From Opitutia bacterium (GTDB taxonomy: Bacteria > Verrucomicrobiota > Verrucomicrobiia > Opitutales > Opitutaceae): a stretch of 64,000 nucleotides of DNA. Where the stretch lies: NCBI GenBank assembly GCA_947474365.1, contig CANJIU010000014.1, positions 59,868 through 123,867 of the forward strand. The letters are read 5' to 3'. The translations under genes were made by a program, and so were the position numbers. Shown piece after piece: positions 34,886 to 43,956 of the stretch (position 1 is its first letter; each line of letters starts with the position of its first letter). The notes beneath the pieces are model-generated. The model was not told the origin of the DNA. It saw only the letters and a list, made by a program, of their open reading frames with translations, and did no database searches.

Positions 34886-36097
34886 CTAACGGCGCAACAC
34901 GCGCAGGGCCTCCTCCAAATCGCGGTCTCGCCCCCGCCGCACATCCTCAAGCGTACGCGGCACCACGATGTCCGGTTCGATCCCGTTGGACTCGATCCGC
35001 CGCCCCTTCGGCGCGATATAGTCCTCGCGGCTCAACTGCAGTTGTCCCCCGTCGGGCAGGCGATGAAACCAACTCGCCAGCACCGCTCCGGCGGTGCGCC
35101 GACCCACGACCGTGGCTCGACCATGGTCCTGCAGCACGGCCGCGAAAATCTCAGCGGCGCTGCCCGTGGCGCCATCGACCAAAACGGCCACCCGCCCGCG
35201 GTAGTTTGCCGAACCAAGCTGCCACGAATTTTTCACGCTGCGCGCGCCGTCACGGCTGATGAACGTCCCGCAGTCCACCGCCCGATCGAAAAATTCCCCG
35301 ATGCTGATCCCGAGCGAAAACGTCTCGCCGCCCGGGTTGCGCCGCAGGTCGATGACGACGCCGGGGGCGGCGGCGTTTTCCTTCAACTGCCGGCTGAGCC
35401 AGCGCCGATCGATGCCGTCAAACTCGTCAAAACGCAGGTAGACAAACCCGTCCGCCAGGCGCTCCGCCACCTGCCGCGCCGCGATCGGGAGGGTTCGCGC
35501 CACCGGCGAGACCCGAACCGGCGTGTCCGTGCTGTCCAGGAAATCCCATGACGCCGTCTCCCCCGGGGTGGGCCGGAAGTCGATCTTTTCCCCCAGCGGT
35601 TCCCCGTTGCGCGCCACCACCACCCACCCCGTCCGGATCCCCACCTCCTCCGCCGGACTGCCCGGCAGCACGTCGTTTACGACCCACCGTCCGTCAAGGC
35701 GCGTCATATTGAACCCAGTGCGCGCCCGGACGCGGGTCCTGCGCTCCGTCGCCTGCGCCGGGGTGATCGCATGTGTGTGACTGTCGTTGAGCGGTGCCAG
35801 CATCTCATTGAGCTCGCGGTAAAGCGCGCGGTCGTCGGCCGCAGCGGCGACGCGGGCACCATGCTTTTCCGCGGCGGCCTTCCAGTCCAGCCCTTGGAGC
35901 TTCGGGTCGTAGTGCTTCCGGTTGACCAAGTCCCACACGGCATTGAACACGGCCAGATTCTGCCGGACGCGGACCTGTTGCGCCGCCGGAAATTCCGTCA
36001 CCGAAATCCGGACCGGCGGCACCGTGGTGCAGCCGGCGACGAACACCACCGTCAGTGCCAGTGCGAGCTGCGGAAAACTTCGAAGGATTCGCTCCAT
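34886..36097 (-). CDS. S41-family peptidase (tail-specific protease type) lipoprotein
   Basis: A 403-residue protein from the ATG at 36095-36097. The N-terminus has a lipoprotein signal with Cys23 in VVFVAGC. A helical region (33-125) is followed by a PDZ domain (about 128-200, VNDVLPGSPAEEVGIRTGWV) and the catalytic domain: FVYLRFDEFD, GVVIDLRRNPGGE and ATGSAAEIFAAVLQDHG, with nucleophile Ser313. The usual CtpA Lys (T-F-G-K-G) is replaced by VGRRTAGAVL, as in the S41 branch that does not use a Ser-Lys dyad. It would cleave periplasmic or misfolded proteins as an anchored lipoprotein. It is divergent from the DUF3108 gene, with a 201-base region between. Confidence 0.88.
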   Translation of the reverse strand: MERILRSFPQLALALTVVFVAGCTTVPPVRISVTEFPAAQQVRVRQNLAVFNAVWDLVNRKHYDPKLQGLDWKAAAEKHGARVAAAADDRALYRELNEMLAPLNDSHTHAITPAQATERRTRVRARTGFNMTRLDGRWVVNDVLPGSPAEEVGIRTGWVVVARNGEPLGEKIDFRPTPGETASWDFLDSTDTPVRVSPVARTLPIAARQVAERLADGFVYLRFDEFDGIDRRWLSRQLKENAAAPGVVIDLRRNPGGETFSLGISIGEFFDRAVDCGTFISRDGARSVKNSWQLGSANYRGRVAVLVDGATGSAAEIFAAVLQDHGRATVVGRRTAGAVLASWFHRLPDGGQLQLSREDYIAPKGRRIESNGIEPDIVVPRTLEDVRRGRDRDLEEALRVLRR

Positions 36098-36298
36098 CGA
36101 CCGATTGTTTTCCAGCGTTCCCCGTGCATTGCACGGCCAATCTTCCGGCGGGAAAAAGCCGATCGTGAAGTCGTTCGTTCACTTCGCCGGTCGCCCAACC
36201 CCCGACCCTCCATCGGGCGGACCGACGAGCCCAGGAGGCGCGAATGACTCACTTCGTCATCGCCCTCGGATGCCCGTTCATTTTTTCTCCGCGGATAC

Positions 36299-37117
36299 AT
36301 GCGTCTGAAGCTCGCCTTGATTCTACTCGCCGTTCTGCCCGCCCGGGCGGAGACGCGGTTGGCGCTGCGAGAAGGCGAGTCGCTCACCTACCGGGTCTCG
36401 TGGGCCGTGTTGCCGGGCGCAGGGGAGATCAAGATATTTGCCGCCGCCGATCAAACCGGACCGTCACCCCGGCTGCGGGTCACCACGACCACCCGGACCC
36501 GCGGATTTGCCCGCCTGCTGATGCAGTTTGATGCCCGGGCAGATTCGTATTTCGATCCGACTTCGGGTCGCCTGCTCGCCCTCAGCGAATCCAGTGAACA
36601 GCGCAACAAGAAGCCTGAACATAGCGTCACCTTTGATTATGCCGCCGCCCAGGCGATCTACACCGTGCCGAATCAAACCGATCGCCCCTTGATTCTGCCC
36701 CTGCCGGCCGGCGACCCGATGGACCTCATCACCCAACTCGTACAGACGCGCTCCTGGGACCTCAAGCCGGGTGAAAAACGCGACGCGCTCGTGCTCTTCA
36801 ACACCGATTTCTACGAACTGACCATCCATGCCTCCCGCTATGAGGAGGTGCGCACGTCGCTCGGCACGTTCAACACCCTCGTGCTCGAACCGCGGATGGA
36901 CAAGACGCCGCCCAAGGGGATGTTCAAGCGCGGCAGTTCGGTGCGCGTCTGGATCTCGCAGGACGGAAATCACCTCCCCGTTAAGTTTGAGGTCGAGTTC
37001 AAGATTGGCACCGGCACCGCGACACTTGAGTCGCACGGTGTTCCCGCCCCTGCCGGTTCGGCCAATGCCGCCGGAGCCAAGCCGCCAGGTTCGGATGAAA
37101 AAAATTCTCGTCCTTAG
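36299..37117 (+). CDS. DUF3108 domain secreted protein
   Basis: A 272-residue protein with a signal peptide (MRLKLALILLAVLPARA) followed by ALREGESLTYRVSWAVLPGA, the usual opening of DUF3108. Further features are DPMDLITQLVQTRSWDLKPG and VWISQDGNHLPVKFEVEFKI. The C-terminal 25 residues are low-complexity. Members are predicted periplasmic beta-rich proteins of unknown role, found in many Gram-negatives. The 3' end overlaps the GT9 gene by 23 bases, so the two are translationally linked. Confidence 0.8.
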   Translation: MRLKLALILLAVLPARAETRLALREGESLTYRVSWAVLPGAGEIKIFAAADQTGPSPRLRVTTTTRTRGFARLLMQFDARADSYFDPTSGRLLALSESSEQRNKKPEHSVTFDYAAAQAIYTVPNQTDRPLILPLPAGDPMDLITQLVQTRSWDLKPGEKRDALVLFNTDFYELTIHASRYEEVRTSLGTFNTLVLEPRMDKTPPKGMFKRGSSVRVWISQDGNHLPVKFEVEFKIGTGTATLESHGVPAPAGSANAAGAKPPGSDEKNSRP

Positions 37118-37991
37118 GGGCGGTGCGCTGGGTGACTTCATCGTCACTCTCCCCGCGCTCACCCTCCTGCGCGAGCGCTGGCCCGGTGCGAAAATCGAAT
37201 TGATCGGCAACGCCACCGCTGCACGACTGGCTCGAAACCGGGGCTGGCTTGACGCGGTGCATTCGCAGCACGAAGCCCGCTGGAGCGGCCTTTTTGCCGA
37301 CGGCCCGATCGCCCGCGATCTCGCTGACTGGCTCGGGGAATTTGACCTCGTCTTGAACTATTGGCCGGACGCGGACAGAACCTTGCAACGCCGCTTTCCG
37401 CTGCGGGCGGGGCAAATTTATATCACCGCGGAAGCCATGCCGCGGCAAAGTCCCGCCGCCGCCCATTATTGCGAGCCCCTGCGGGCTCTAGGATTGGTCG
37501 CACCGATTCACTTTACGCGGATTCAACCACTGCCCATCAGCGAAAGAGAAAGTTCCCGGAGCACGCCCTCATCCGCGATTGTGATTCACCCGGGCAGCGG
37601 TTCACCAAAAAAGAACTGGCCCGAAAAAAATTGGCTCGAGCTGGTCCCTCGCTTGCCGGTTCCCGTCATCCTCATTGCCGGAGAAGCCGAGGCTCCGCGC
37701 TGGGCGACATATTCCCGACCGGGAGTGACAGTGCTTGGCCCCACGCCTCTTGAAGAACTTGTCCATCATTTCGCAGCGTGCCGGCTCTTCGTCGGCCACG
37801 ATTCCGGTCTTAGTCATCTTGCCGCGGCCTGCGGCGCTCCATGCGTGCTTCTGTTCGGTCCCACCGATCCGGCGATGTGGGCGCCGCCGGCTCCAGCAGT
37901 CACGGTGTTGCGGCGCGGAGGCGACCTGGCTTCGATTGCGATCGACCAGGTGGGTGCGGCGATGGCGTCAGCGCTGGCGGCTCGTAAATGA
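37095..37991 (+). CDS. Glycosyltransferase family 9 (heptosyltransferase-like)
   Basis: A 298-residue protein from the ATG at 37095, inside the end of the DUF3108 gene. The N-terminal Rossmann domain opens MKKILVLRGGALGDFIVTLP, the GDxxx(T/S)LP block of GT9. The C-terminal domain has IVIHPGSGSPKKNWPEKNWL and the ADP-heptose-binding segment VGHDSGLSHLAAACGAPC-VLLFGPTDP. The family adds heptose or a similar sugar to lipopolysaccharide core on the inner face of the membrane. Its 3' end overlaps the convergent 3-methyladenine glycosylase gene by 92 bases. Confidence 0.9.
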   Translation: MKKILVLRGGALGDFIVTLPALTLLRERWPGAKIELIGNATAARLARNRGWLDAVHSQHEARWSGLFADGPIARDLADWLGEFDLVLNYWPDADRTLQRRFPLRAGQIYITAEAMPRQSPAAAHYCEPLRALGLVAPIHFTRIQPLPISERESSRSTPSSAIVIHPGSGSPKKNWPEKNWLELVPRLPVPVILIAGEAEAPRWATYSRPGVTVLGPTPLEELVHHFAACRLFVGHDSGLSHLAAACGAPCVLLFGPTDPAMWAPPAPAVTVLRRGGDLASIAIDQVGAAMASALAARK

Positions 37992-38502
37992 ACCGCCACG
38001 GCTTCATCGCCCAGACCGGTCCCGCGTACTCCACGCCGACCCGCGGCGTCCGCTTGATCCAAGAGGTCCGCAGATGCACGCCGCGATCCTCAATCCACAG
38101 TCCGCCCGCCGCATCCGCGGCGGCCCGGTTGAGCCGGCGATCGATGCCGAGTGCCTTCGTCACCCGGCCCGGGCCGCTCGCGCTCTCGACGCCACGAATC
38201 AGGATGGCGGCGGGCCATTCCGCGGGGCCGACGACGAGATTCAACATCTCATGGATGCCGTAACAGAGATAGACATACCAAACGCCCCCGGTTCCATACA
38301 TGACCTCAGTCCGTGCGGTCCGTCCCGCCCGGGCATGACAGGCAAGATCGCGTTCTCCGTCGTAGGCCTCCGTCTCGGTAATCATCCGGGCGTCCTCCGC
38401 ACCGTCGGCCCGGCGGCGCACCAAATATTTGCCGAGGAGCCAGCGCGCCAGCGCCACCGTTCTCTTTTGCCGCCACAGTTTGGCCTCAACAATCGGTTTC
38501 AT
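37900..38502 (-). CDS. DNA-3-methyladenine glycosylase (AAG/MPG type)
   Basis: A 200-residue protein from the ATG at 38500-38502. The AAG signature is intact: ARMITETEAYDGERDLACHA with the catalytic Glu at about residue 45, TEVMYGTGGVWYVYLCYGIH and MLNLVVG. It excises 3-methyladenine and other alkylated purines, starting base-excision repair. The 3' end overlaps the convergent GT9 gene by 92 bases. An upstream in-frame start would overlap the divergent MFS gene and is not used. A second alkylation-repair protein (AlkD type) lies far away at 61.2 kb. Confidence 0.9.
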   Translation of the reverse strand: MKPIVEAKLWRQKRTVALARWLLGKYLVRRRADGAEDARMITETEAYDGERDLACHARAGRTARTEVMYGTGGVWYVYLCYGIHEMLNLVVGPAEWPAAILIRGVESASGPGRVTKALGIDRRLNRAAADAAGGLWIEDRGVHLRTSWIKRTPRVGVEYAGPVWAMKPWRFIYEPPALTPSPHPPGRSQSKPGRLRAATP

Positions 38503-38531
38503 CCGGGTTTGATTGCATTGGAACGAATCAC

Positions 38532-40004
38532 GTGAACGCAACCACCGCGCGGACGACCGCGCTCCAACGCAAGGCCGATCTCCTTCGGTCCCTTCGCCTC
38601 TGCACCGCGGAAGGGATCATGGCCATGCCGATTGTGACGATGTCGCTTCCGGTCAACGTGTTCATGACCGCGCTGGTGGCCAAGGCTTTCGTCCTGCCGA
38701 AGACGACCATCGGCCTCATCAGCGCCCTCCCCTTCATGGGGAATTTCCTGCAAATCTTCGTCTCTTCACTGCTTGCACGCTGGAAACCGGTAAAGGTCAT
38801 CACGGTGGGCGCCGCGGCGCTGCACCTACTGTCGTGGTCGTCCCTGGGCGCCCTGCTACCGTGGATTCCGAAGAACGACCCGACCGCGGCGGGACACTGG
38901 CTCACCGCCTGGTTTATCACCACCAGTTGCTTCGGAGCGATCGCCGGTGTCTCCTGGAACGCTTGGATACAGGACTGGGTGCCCGACCGCATTCGGGGAA
39001 AATATTTTGGGCGCCGCAACGCCACCCTGCAAATCTCGACCCTCACGTTTCTCCTCGTCGCCGGCTGGTCGCTGGCCCACTGGGACTACGCCATTCCGGT
39101 TTTTCAGGCGATCATCGTCGCGGCGGTCGGGATGAGAATCTTCTCGCTGCGCTGGCAGTGGATCAGCCCGACCCGGCCGCGACGGCACACCGCTACGCCC
39201 CGTTTGCCCTTCGCCGACCAACTCAAAGTGGTTCTGGGCTCACGCTCGCTCCTTGTCTTCATCGCGTTCGGCGCGGTGTGGTCGTTTGCGGCGAACTGCT
39301 TCGGTCCGTTTTACCACGTCTTCATGTTCGATCAACTCGGGCTCTCGTCGTTCGAAGTCGGCCTGCTGGCCATGCTCGCCCAACTGACCGGCGCGCTCTC
39401 GCTGCCCGCATGGGGCCATCTGCTCGATCGCTATGGCAACAAATCGGTCATGACCGTCTCCCTGATCTTGTGGCAGGCCCAGAATTTTCTGTGGTACTTC
39501 GTCGTGCCCGAAAATCGCGGCATGCTCTATGCCATGTGGATTTGGGGCGGGGCGACCGGTGCAGGCTTCGTCCTCGGCCAATTCACCCTCCTCCTCCGCT
39601 TGATTCCGCTGGAGGCGAAGAATCTCGCGATTGGGGTAAATCTCGCCGCGACCTCGCTGGTCGCCGCCATCGCTCCGATCACCGGCGGCGCCGTGTTGAC
39701 CTGGGCGCTCGCGCGCTGGTCGGATGCACTCGCCGTCCACCACGTCTGCTTCCTCCTGCAACCGCTGCTCGCACTGCTGGGCTGCACGCTGCTTCTCCGC
39801 GTGCAGGAACCACGCGCGAGTTCCCTGACCATGGTGTTTGGCGCCATGAGGAACATCCGCACGCTCAGCGGCGTCTTCGGCCTCAGCTTTCTGGTCAACT
39901 ACGTGTTCTACCGGCCGCAAAAAAGCGAAGTACGCGCCCTGGTTTCTCCCAAAAAATCTTCCGCGAACACAAACCGCGACACGAACGCGCGGATTTCCAA
40001 ATAA
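38532..40004 (+). CDS. MFS transporter
   Basis: A 490-residue protein from the GTG at 38532. About 12 hydrophobic helices can be counted. Recognisable blocks are [36 protein letters not shown] (the cytoplasmic loop motif) and [20 protein letters not shown]. The last 40 residues are hydrophilic. The substrate is not readable. It is divergent from the glycosylase gene (29 bases between starts) and is followed by the rplU promoter region. Confidence 0.83.
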   Translation: MNATTARTTALQRKADLLRSLRLCTAEGIMAMPIVTMSLPVNVFMTALVAKAFVLPKTTIGLISALPFMGNFLQIFVSSLLARWKPVKVITVGAAALHLLSWSSLGALLPWIPKNDPTAAGHWLTAWFITTSCFGAIAGVSWNAWIQDWVPDRIRGKYFGRRNATLQISTLTFLLVAGWSLAHWDYAIPVFQAIIVAAVGMRIFSLRWQWISPTRPRRHTATPRLPFADQLKVVLGSRSLLVFIAFGAVWSFAANCFGPFYHVFMFDQLGLSSFEVGLLAMLAQLTGALSLPAWGHLLDRYGNKSVMTVSLILWQAQNFLWYFVVPENRGMLYAMWIWGGATGAGFVLGQFTLLLRLIPLEAKNLAIGVNLAATSLVAAIAPITGGAVLTWALARWSDALAVHHVCFLLQPLLALLGCTLLLRVQEPRASSLTMVFGAMRNIRTLSGVFGLSFLVNYVFYRPQKSEVRALVSPKKSSANTNRDTNARISK

Positions 40005-40008
40005 ATCC

Positions 40009-40044
40009 TTGCGTTCACCTCCGCCAGACCGCTTATTCCGCGGT
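40009..40044 (+). promoter_or_regulatory. Candidate rplU-rpmA promoter and leader hairpin
   Basis: TTGCGT at 40009-40014 and TTATTC at 40033-40038 are spaced 18 bases apart, a plausible -35/-10 pair. A 5-bp stem ACCGC/GCGGT (40028-40032 and 40040-40044) with a seven-base loop, followed by TTTTATTT, abuts the rplU start. No Shine-Dalgarno is present at the rplU start. Whether the hairpin is an RNA signal is untested. Confidence 0.35.
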
Positions 40045-40051
40045 TTTATTT

Positions 40052-40366
40052 ATGAAAGCGACCATCAAAACCCAAGGCCAGCAGTTCACTGTGTCCGAGG
40101 GAGACATTCTCATCGTTAACCGCTATCCCGGCACCGAAAAGGGTTCCACCGTCGAGATTAAGGACGTTTTGGCTGCCGGCGAGGGCGAATCCTACAAGGT
40201 CGGCAAGCCCACGCTTTCGGGCGCCACGGTTTCCGCCACGATCCTTGAGAATAAGCGCGGCGACAAGGTGATCGTTTTCAAGAAGAAGAAGCGCAAGGGC
40301 ATGGAGCGCAAGCGCGGCCATCGCCAGGAGCTTTCCGTCATCAAGATCAATTCGATTAACGCTTAA
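40052..40366 (+). CDS. rplU: 50S ribosomal protein L21 (bL21)
   Basis: A 104-residue protein from the ATG at 40052 ([20 protein letters not shown]). The family features are the opening beta strands, the VVNRYPG-like turn ([20 protein letters not shown]) and the Lys-rich tail ([20 protein letters not shown]). Length is standard for bL21. It is the first gene of a two-gene unit with rpmA; only 13 bases separate them, and the rpmA Shine-Dalgarno overlaps the rplU stop codon. Confidence 0.97.
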   Translation: MKATIKTQGQQFTVSEGDILIVNRYPGTEKGSTVEIKDVLAAGEGESYKVGKPTLSGATVSATILENKRGDKVIVFKKKKRKGMERKRGHRQELSVIKINSINA

Positions 40367-40379
40367 GGAGACCACCACC

Positions 40380-40625
40380 ATGGCGCACAAAAAAGGTCAG
40401 GGCACATCAATGAACGGCCGCGACAGCCAGTCGAAGCGGCTGGGGGTCAAAATGTATGGCGGTCAGTCGGCCATTGCGGGCAACATCCTTGTCCGCCAGC
40501 GCGGCACCCGTCTCCATCCGGGCAAGAATGTCGGTCTCGGTCGCGATTTCACGCTGTTTGCGCTGAAGGACGGCACCGTCACCTACGACAAGGCACACCG
40601 CAAGGTCTCGATCGTCACCGCCTAA
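40380..40625 (+). CDS. rpmA: 50S ribosomal protein L27 (bL27)
   Basis: An 81-residue protein from the ATG at 40380, with AAGGAG nine bases upstream. It has the bL27 core: [40 protein letters not shown] and [20 protein letters not shown]. The N-terminus begins directly at the conserved AHKKG, with no cleavable extension. Usually obg follows; here the unit ends at a strong terminator and no obg gene is in the window. Confidence 0.98.
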   Translation: MAHKKGQGTSMNGRDSQSKRLGVKMYGGQSAIAGNILVRQRGTRLHPGKNVGLGRDFTLFALKDGTVTYDKAHRKVSIVTA

Positions 40626-40658
40626 ATCGCGGCACGATTCCTTCGCTTCCCTTTCCGA

Positions 40659-40685
40659 GGGCCGGTCATTTGACCGGCCCTTTTT
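40659..40685 (+). terminator. Rho-independent terminator after rpmA
   Basis: GGGCCGGTCA at 40659-40668 pairs perfectly with TGACCGGCCC at 40671-40680 and is followed by TTTTT. It lies 34 bases after the rpmA stop and ends the rplU-rpmA transcript. Confidence 0.95.
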
Positions 40686-40721
40686 GTTTTCAAACGGCGC
40701 GAATGGCGCCGGCGGGACAGG

Positions 40722-41309
40722 TCAGGGCGTTTCCTTTATCCGTATCCGCCGATATTCCATTTGCCCGCGGTCCGCTTCCAACCCGATGGGACCGGTTTCC
40801 GGGACCTTGAGCGCGTCCTCCAATAGTTCACCGTTGCAGGTGCAGCGCGCGACGCCTCCCTTCACCACGATCTCAATTTCGTTCCAGTCCTGCGCGCGGT
40901 ATTTTTTCAGCGTTTTGTATTTGTCCGGTCCGGCCACGAGGTAGTCACGACACTGGAGTTGGGGCTTACGAATGAAAATACCGCTGTCGGCGTTGACCGC
41001 AGCCCGAAACTCCAGCTTCAGCACAAAGTCCTTGGAGAATTCACGCGTGGTCCAAATCTTCTGCGCGAGCCGCGGCTCCTTCGGATGCACGATGAAGACT
41101 CCGTCCTTGGCGGAGAAACGACCGTCGGTCGACGCGGTCTTGCCATCGAACTTCTCCGTGGCCGAGTACGACCAACCGGTGAGGTCCTTGCCGTTGAAAA
41201 GGCTGACAAAGCCCGGTTCGGGTTTGAAGTCGGCCGCATGCAGCGAGACGACGAGTAGCGATGCGCCCAAGAGGGCGGCAAAACGAGGGATGAAGCAATT
41301 GGGGATCAT
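40722..41309 (-). CDS. DUF1080 (3-keto-disaccharide hydrolase domain) secreted protein
   Basis: A 195-residue protein from the ATG at 41307-41309 with a signal peptide (MIPNCFIPRFAALLGASLLV...HAAD). The domain reads EPGFVSLFNGKDLTGWSYSA, FVLKLEFRAAVNADSGIFIR and YRAQDWNEIEIVVKGGVARC, the jelly-roll DUF1080 fold, in which single-domain proteins of this size are common. Members cleave 3-keto-glycosides made by periplasmic oxidoreductases, acting with Gfo/Idh-type proteins. It is the last gene of a same-strand run with an isomerase-like protein and a DUF1501 protein, so a role in glycoside degradation is likely. Confidence 0.87.
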   Translation of the reverse strand: MIPNCFIPRFAALLGASLLVVSLHAADFKPEPGFVSLFNGKDLTGWSYSATEKFDGKTASTDGRFSAKDGVFIVHPKEPRLAQKIWTTREFSKDFVLKLEFRAAVNADSGIFIRKPQLQCRDYLVAGPDKYKTLKKYRAQDWNEIEIVVKGGVARCTCNGELLEDALKVPETGPIGLEADRGQMEYRRIRIKETP

Positions 41310-41393
41310 GATACGGATAAGATTAGGTTCGCTCGGACGTTTGGGCAGATAAACAGGCAGGTCGAGCCAATGGAATCGAAGAGCTACGACGGG

Positions 41394-43007
41394 CTATTGC
41401 AATTCGTACACCTCAACCAGGGCGACTCCCGTCGTGCCACCAACACCGCCAACCTGAACAGAGTAACTGCCGGGAGCGAGCGTCGCCACGATGGCGGCGT
41501 CACGCGAGTTAGCGGGCAACACGAAGGCTCCCACTTGCGCAAAGGCGGCGTTGAGCGCGGCGGTCCCGCCCCAATTGTCATTCACGCTAATCGGAGTAGT
41601 TCCGAGGAACAAGGCCAGTTGGGGATCCGCCACCACGCCGGGCACCCCGAACGGCGCCGCGCCGAGCGTCGGTCCAATTGCGCGGACAAGAACAGTTTTA
41701 GTTCCCGACCCATTCACCACAAACCCAACCGTGAGCCCCTGCCCGAGATGCTTCAGCACCGAAACGTTGATCAGCCGTGGCGTGCTTGCACTAAAGGTCG
41801 ACGTGGGCGTCGCGTCATAGATTTCCGCAATGACCGCGCCCGTGCCGCTGCCGACCGCCGAAACCTGCACCGAGTTATTGCCGCCACCGGTGACGTTGGC
41901 GACCACGGCGGCGTCTCGCGAGTTGGGCCCGGTAAAAGCAAACGCCCCGACCGCCGCCATCGCCTCGCGCACGTCGGCAAGCCCGCCCCAGTTGTCGTTC
42001 TCCCCTATCTTCGCGCCACCGGCGAATAGCTCTAGCTTTGGGTCATCGATAGTACCCGCCACGCCAAGCGCCCCGAGGGACGGTCCCGCCGCGCGGATGA
42101 CGAGAGGTTTCGGTCCACTCGTGCCCGCGCCACCGACAACGTAACCAAGGGCGAACGACTCCCCTGGGGTCGGAATCGAAGTCAGAATCGAGAGATTGAC
42201 GACACGCGCGCTGTTCACCTCTTGGACGACTTCGGCGCGGGTGACCTGCAGGTCGCCGTACTGCGTGCTGTTGGCGGCACCGATGGCGATGGTGTCGAAG
42301 TTGAGGAAGATATTGGACGAATCGGTGCCGATCAGGGTGTTGTTTGGGCTTAACGTTCCGCCCGTAATGCTCGTCGCGATACTGGCGGTGTCCGCACCGG
42401 TGCGGGTAACCTTGAGCACCGCAGTATAGGTGGTGTTGCCCAGCTGCGTGCCGTTCAAACCGTTGCGCAGGGAATTCCAAATCACCGGAATGTCGCCATC
42501 GGTGAGCTCAAGCAGAGTGCCGGTGGAATTGAGTGCCGCCGGACCATCGCGTTTTCGAATATTGGTGCCCGACGTGGCGTCCGCCGGGTTCGTAAAGCTG
42601 CCGTAGCCCTGATAACCTCCGGTTGGAATCACGCCGTCGGCGCTCCGCGGCGCAAGACCATTGGAGTAGCAGAGCGCGATCTTCAGACCGGGCGTCGAGA
42701 TGTTGGGCGGGGTGCTGGTCCAACGGAAATCGATCGTGAACGTCAGCGAATCGCCCACTCCCAGCGTGACAGTCGGAAAATAGCCCCAGACATCGCGCTG
42801 TGTGCCGTTGGCCACCAGCGTGAGGGCACCGTTGCGAACGCTGAGATTCAATCGGGCGGTGTTGCCGGTGTACCACGCGAGCGAAGACGGCAGGCTTTGG
42901 GTCAGGCGTTCGCCGTCGGCAAAGGTGTCGCTTAAAATCGCCGTCGGCTGCGCGTGGAGCGGCAACCCCAACAGGAAGATCGCAAAGAGGATTGGCTGGA
43001 AACGCAC
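41394..43007 (-). CDS. Secreted protein with two copies of a roughly 130-residue C-terminal repeat
   Basis: A 537-residue protein from the GTG at 43005-43007 with a signal peptide (MRFQPILFAIFLLGLPLHAQ). Residues 20-260 look like a concanavalin-like beta sandwich (GDSLTFTIDFRWTS, then TYTAVLKVTRTGADTASIAT). Two tandem repeats follow: about 268-400 (ARVVNLSILTSIPTPGESFA, then RAAGPSLGALGVAGTIDDPK and ENDNWGG) and 410-536 (PRLINVSVLKHLGQGLTVGF, then RAIGPTLG and NDNWGG). I know this repeat from Verrucomicrobia surface proteins, but its function is not established. It may bind polysaccharide or anchor the protein. It lies between the isomerase-like and DUF1080 genes. Confidence 0.78.
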   Translation of the reverse strand: MRFQPILFAIFLLGLPLHAQPTAILSDTFADGERLTQSLPSSLAWYTGNTARLNLSVRNGALTLVANGTQRDVWGYFPTVTLGVGDSLTFTIDFRWTSTPPNISTPGLKIALCYSNGLAPRSADGVIPTGGYQGYGSFTNPADATSGTNIRKRDGPAALNSTGTLLELTDGDIPVIWNSLRNGLNGTQLGNTTYTAVLKVTRTGADTASIATSITGGTLSPNNTLIGTDSSNIFLNFDTIAIGAANSTQYGDLQVTRAEVVQEVNSARVVNLSILTSIPTPGESFALGYVVGGAGTSGPKPLVIRAAGPSLGALGVAGTIDDPKLELFAGGAKIGENDNWGGLADVREAMAAVGAFAFTGPNSRDAAVVANVTGGGNNSVQVSAVGSGTGAVIAEIYDATPTSTFSASTPRLINVSVLKHLGQGLTVGFVVNGSGTKTVLVRAIGPTLGAAPFGVPGVVADPQLALFLGTTPISVNDNWGGTAALNAAFAQVGAFVLPANSRDAAIVATLAPGSYSVQVGGVGGTTGVALVEVYELQ

Positions 43008-43055
43008 GGAAAGGTCGATCGTTGATAACGAACGCGAAAGGCCGCGTTCCTTTCG

Positions 43056-43943
43056 TCAGGACGCAAAGATCCGATCCATTCGCCGAGCGAGGTCGCTGGC
43101 GGTGGCCACATCCGCCGCCTGGTTTCCCGGTTGTTCAGAGATCGCCCATCCACGGTAGCCCGCCTCGTCCAACGCCGCCATGACCGCCGGCCAGTTCGTG
43201 TCTCCATCGAGCAGTTTCGGACGCACGCTTGCCTTGGCCGCCGGATCGGCGGGCGCGGCACTGTAGTCTTTAACGTGGATACGCAGGATTCGCCGACCAA
43301 GGAGCTTGATCCATTTCTCCGCCGCCGGACCGCGACGTCCCACGTTGCCGATGTCGAAATGCCAGCCCACCCATTCACTGTTGATCGCGTCGAGAAACTC
43401 CACCGCCTGCTCCGGCGTGTTGATGAAGTCATTCCCTACATTCTCGATGGCGATTTTGACGCCGGTTTCCTTCGCCACCGGAATCGCCTTCCTGATTTCC
43501 ACGATCGATCGCTCGAAACACTGTTGATACGTCACGCCGTTGCGCGCGATGCCCGGCACGAGCAGGACACTCGTCGCGCCGTAGGCCTGCGCGTCGCGCA
43601 AACTGTGCACCAGCCCGTCCAAGCCGAGCTGGCGGGTGGCGTCATCGGGTGCGGACAGCGGCTTCACCCAGTGAATGTGGTCGCACACGCTGGCGGCTTT
43701 CAGGCCGGTTTCCTTCAGGGCCGCGAGCACCTCGTCTCGATTCATGGCGCCCATCGGCTCCACGCCTTCGAACCCCGCCTGCTTCATCGCCTGAAATTTT
43801 TCCAGCACCGTCCCCTTCACGCCAATCGTGGAATACATGATCGCCTTGCGGAGATCTCGCTTCGGCGCGGCGAGGGCAACGGGAGCAACCGTCGCAACCA
43901 CGGTCGCGCCAGCGGTGAGTTTCAGAAAGGATCGGCGGTGCAC
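43056..43943 (-). CDS. Sugar phosphate isomerase/epimerase-like TIM-barrel protein with Tat-type signal
   Basis: A 295-residue protein from the GTG at 43941-43943. The N-terminus has a twin-Arg signal (MHRRSFLKLTAGATVVATVA), so the protein is exported folded. The AP-endonuclease-2-like barrel shows EKFQAMKQAGFEGVEPMGAM, KIAIENVGNDFINTPEQAVE, GWHFDIGNVGRRG and LRIHVKDYSAAPADP, with the Glu, Asp and His of the metal site. Close relatives are hydroxypyruvate-isomerase-like or inosose-type enzymes; exported forms are common in Verrucomicrobia and Planctomycetes but their reactions are mostly unassigned. Its neighbours suggest action on a keto-sugar intermediate. Confidence 0.85.
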   Translation of the reverse strand: MHRRSFLKLTAGATVVATVAPVALAAPKRDLRKAIMYSTIGVKGTVLEKFQAMKQAGFEGVEPMGAMNRDEVLAALKETGLKAASVCDHIHWVKPLSAPDDATRQLGLDGLVHSLRDAQAYGATSVLLVPGIARNGVTYQQCFERSIVEIRKAIPVAKETGVKIAIENVGNDFINTPEQAVEFLDAINSEWVGWHFDIGNVGRRGPAAEKWIKLLGRRILRIHVKDYSAAPADPAAKASVRPKLLDGDTNWPAVMAALDEAGYRGWAISEQPGNQAADVATASDLARRMDRIFAS

Positions 43944-43956
43944 GGCAAGGATGGGA

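Noticed and set aside
38513..39999. Open frame in the rplU frame extending upstream through the MFS transporter gene
   Set aside because: The part before 40052 is an out-of-frame shadow of the MFS gene; only the last 104 codons are the real L21 gene.
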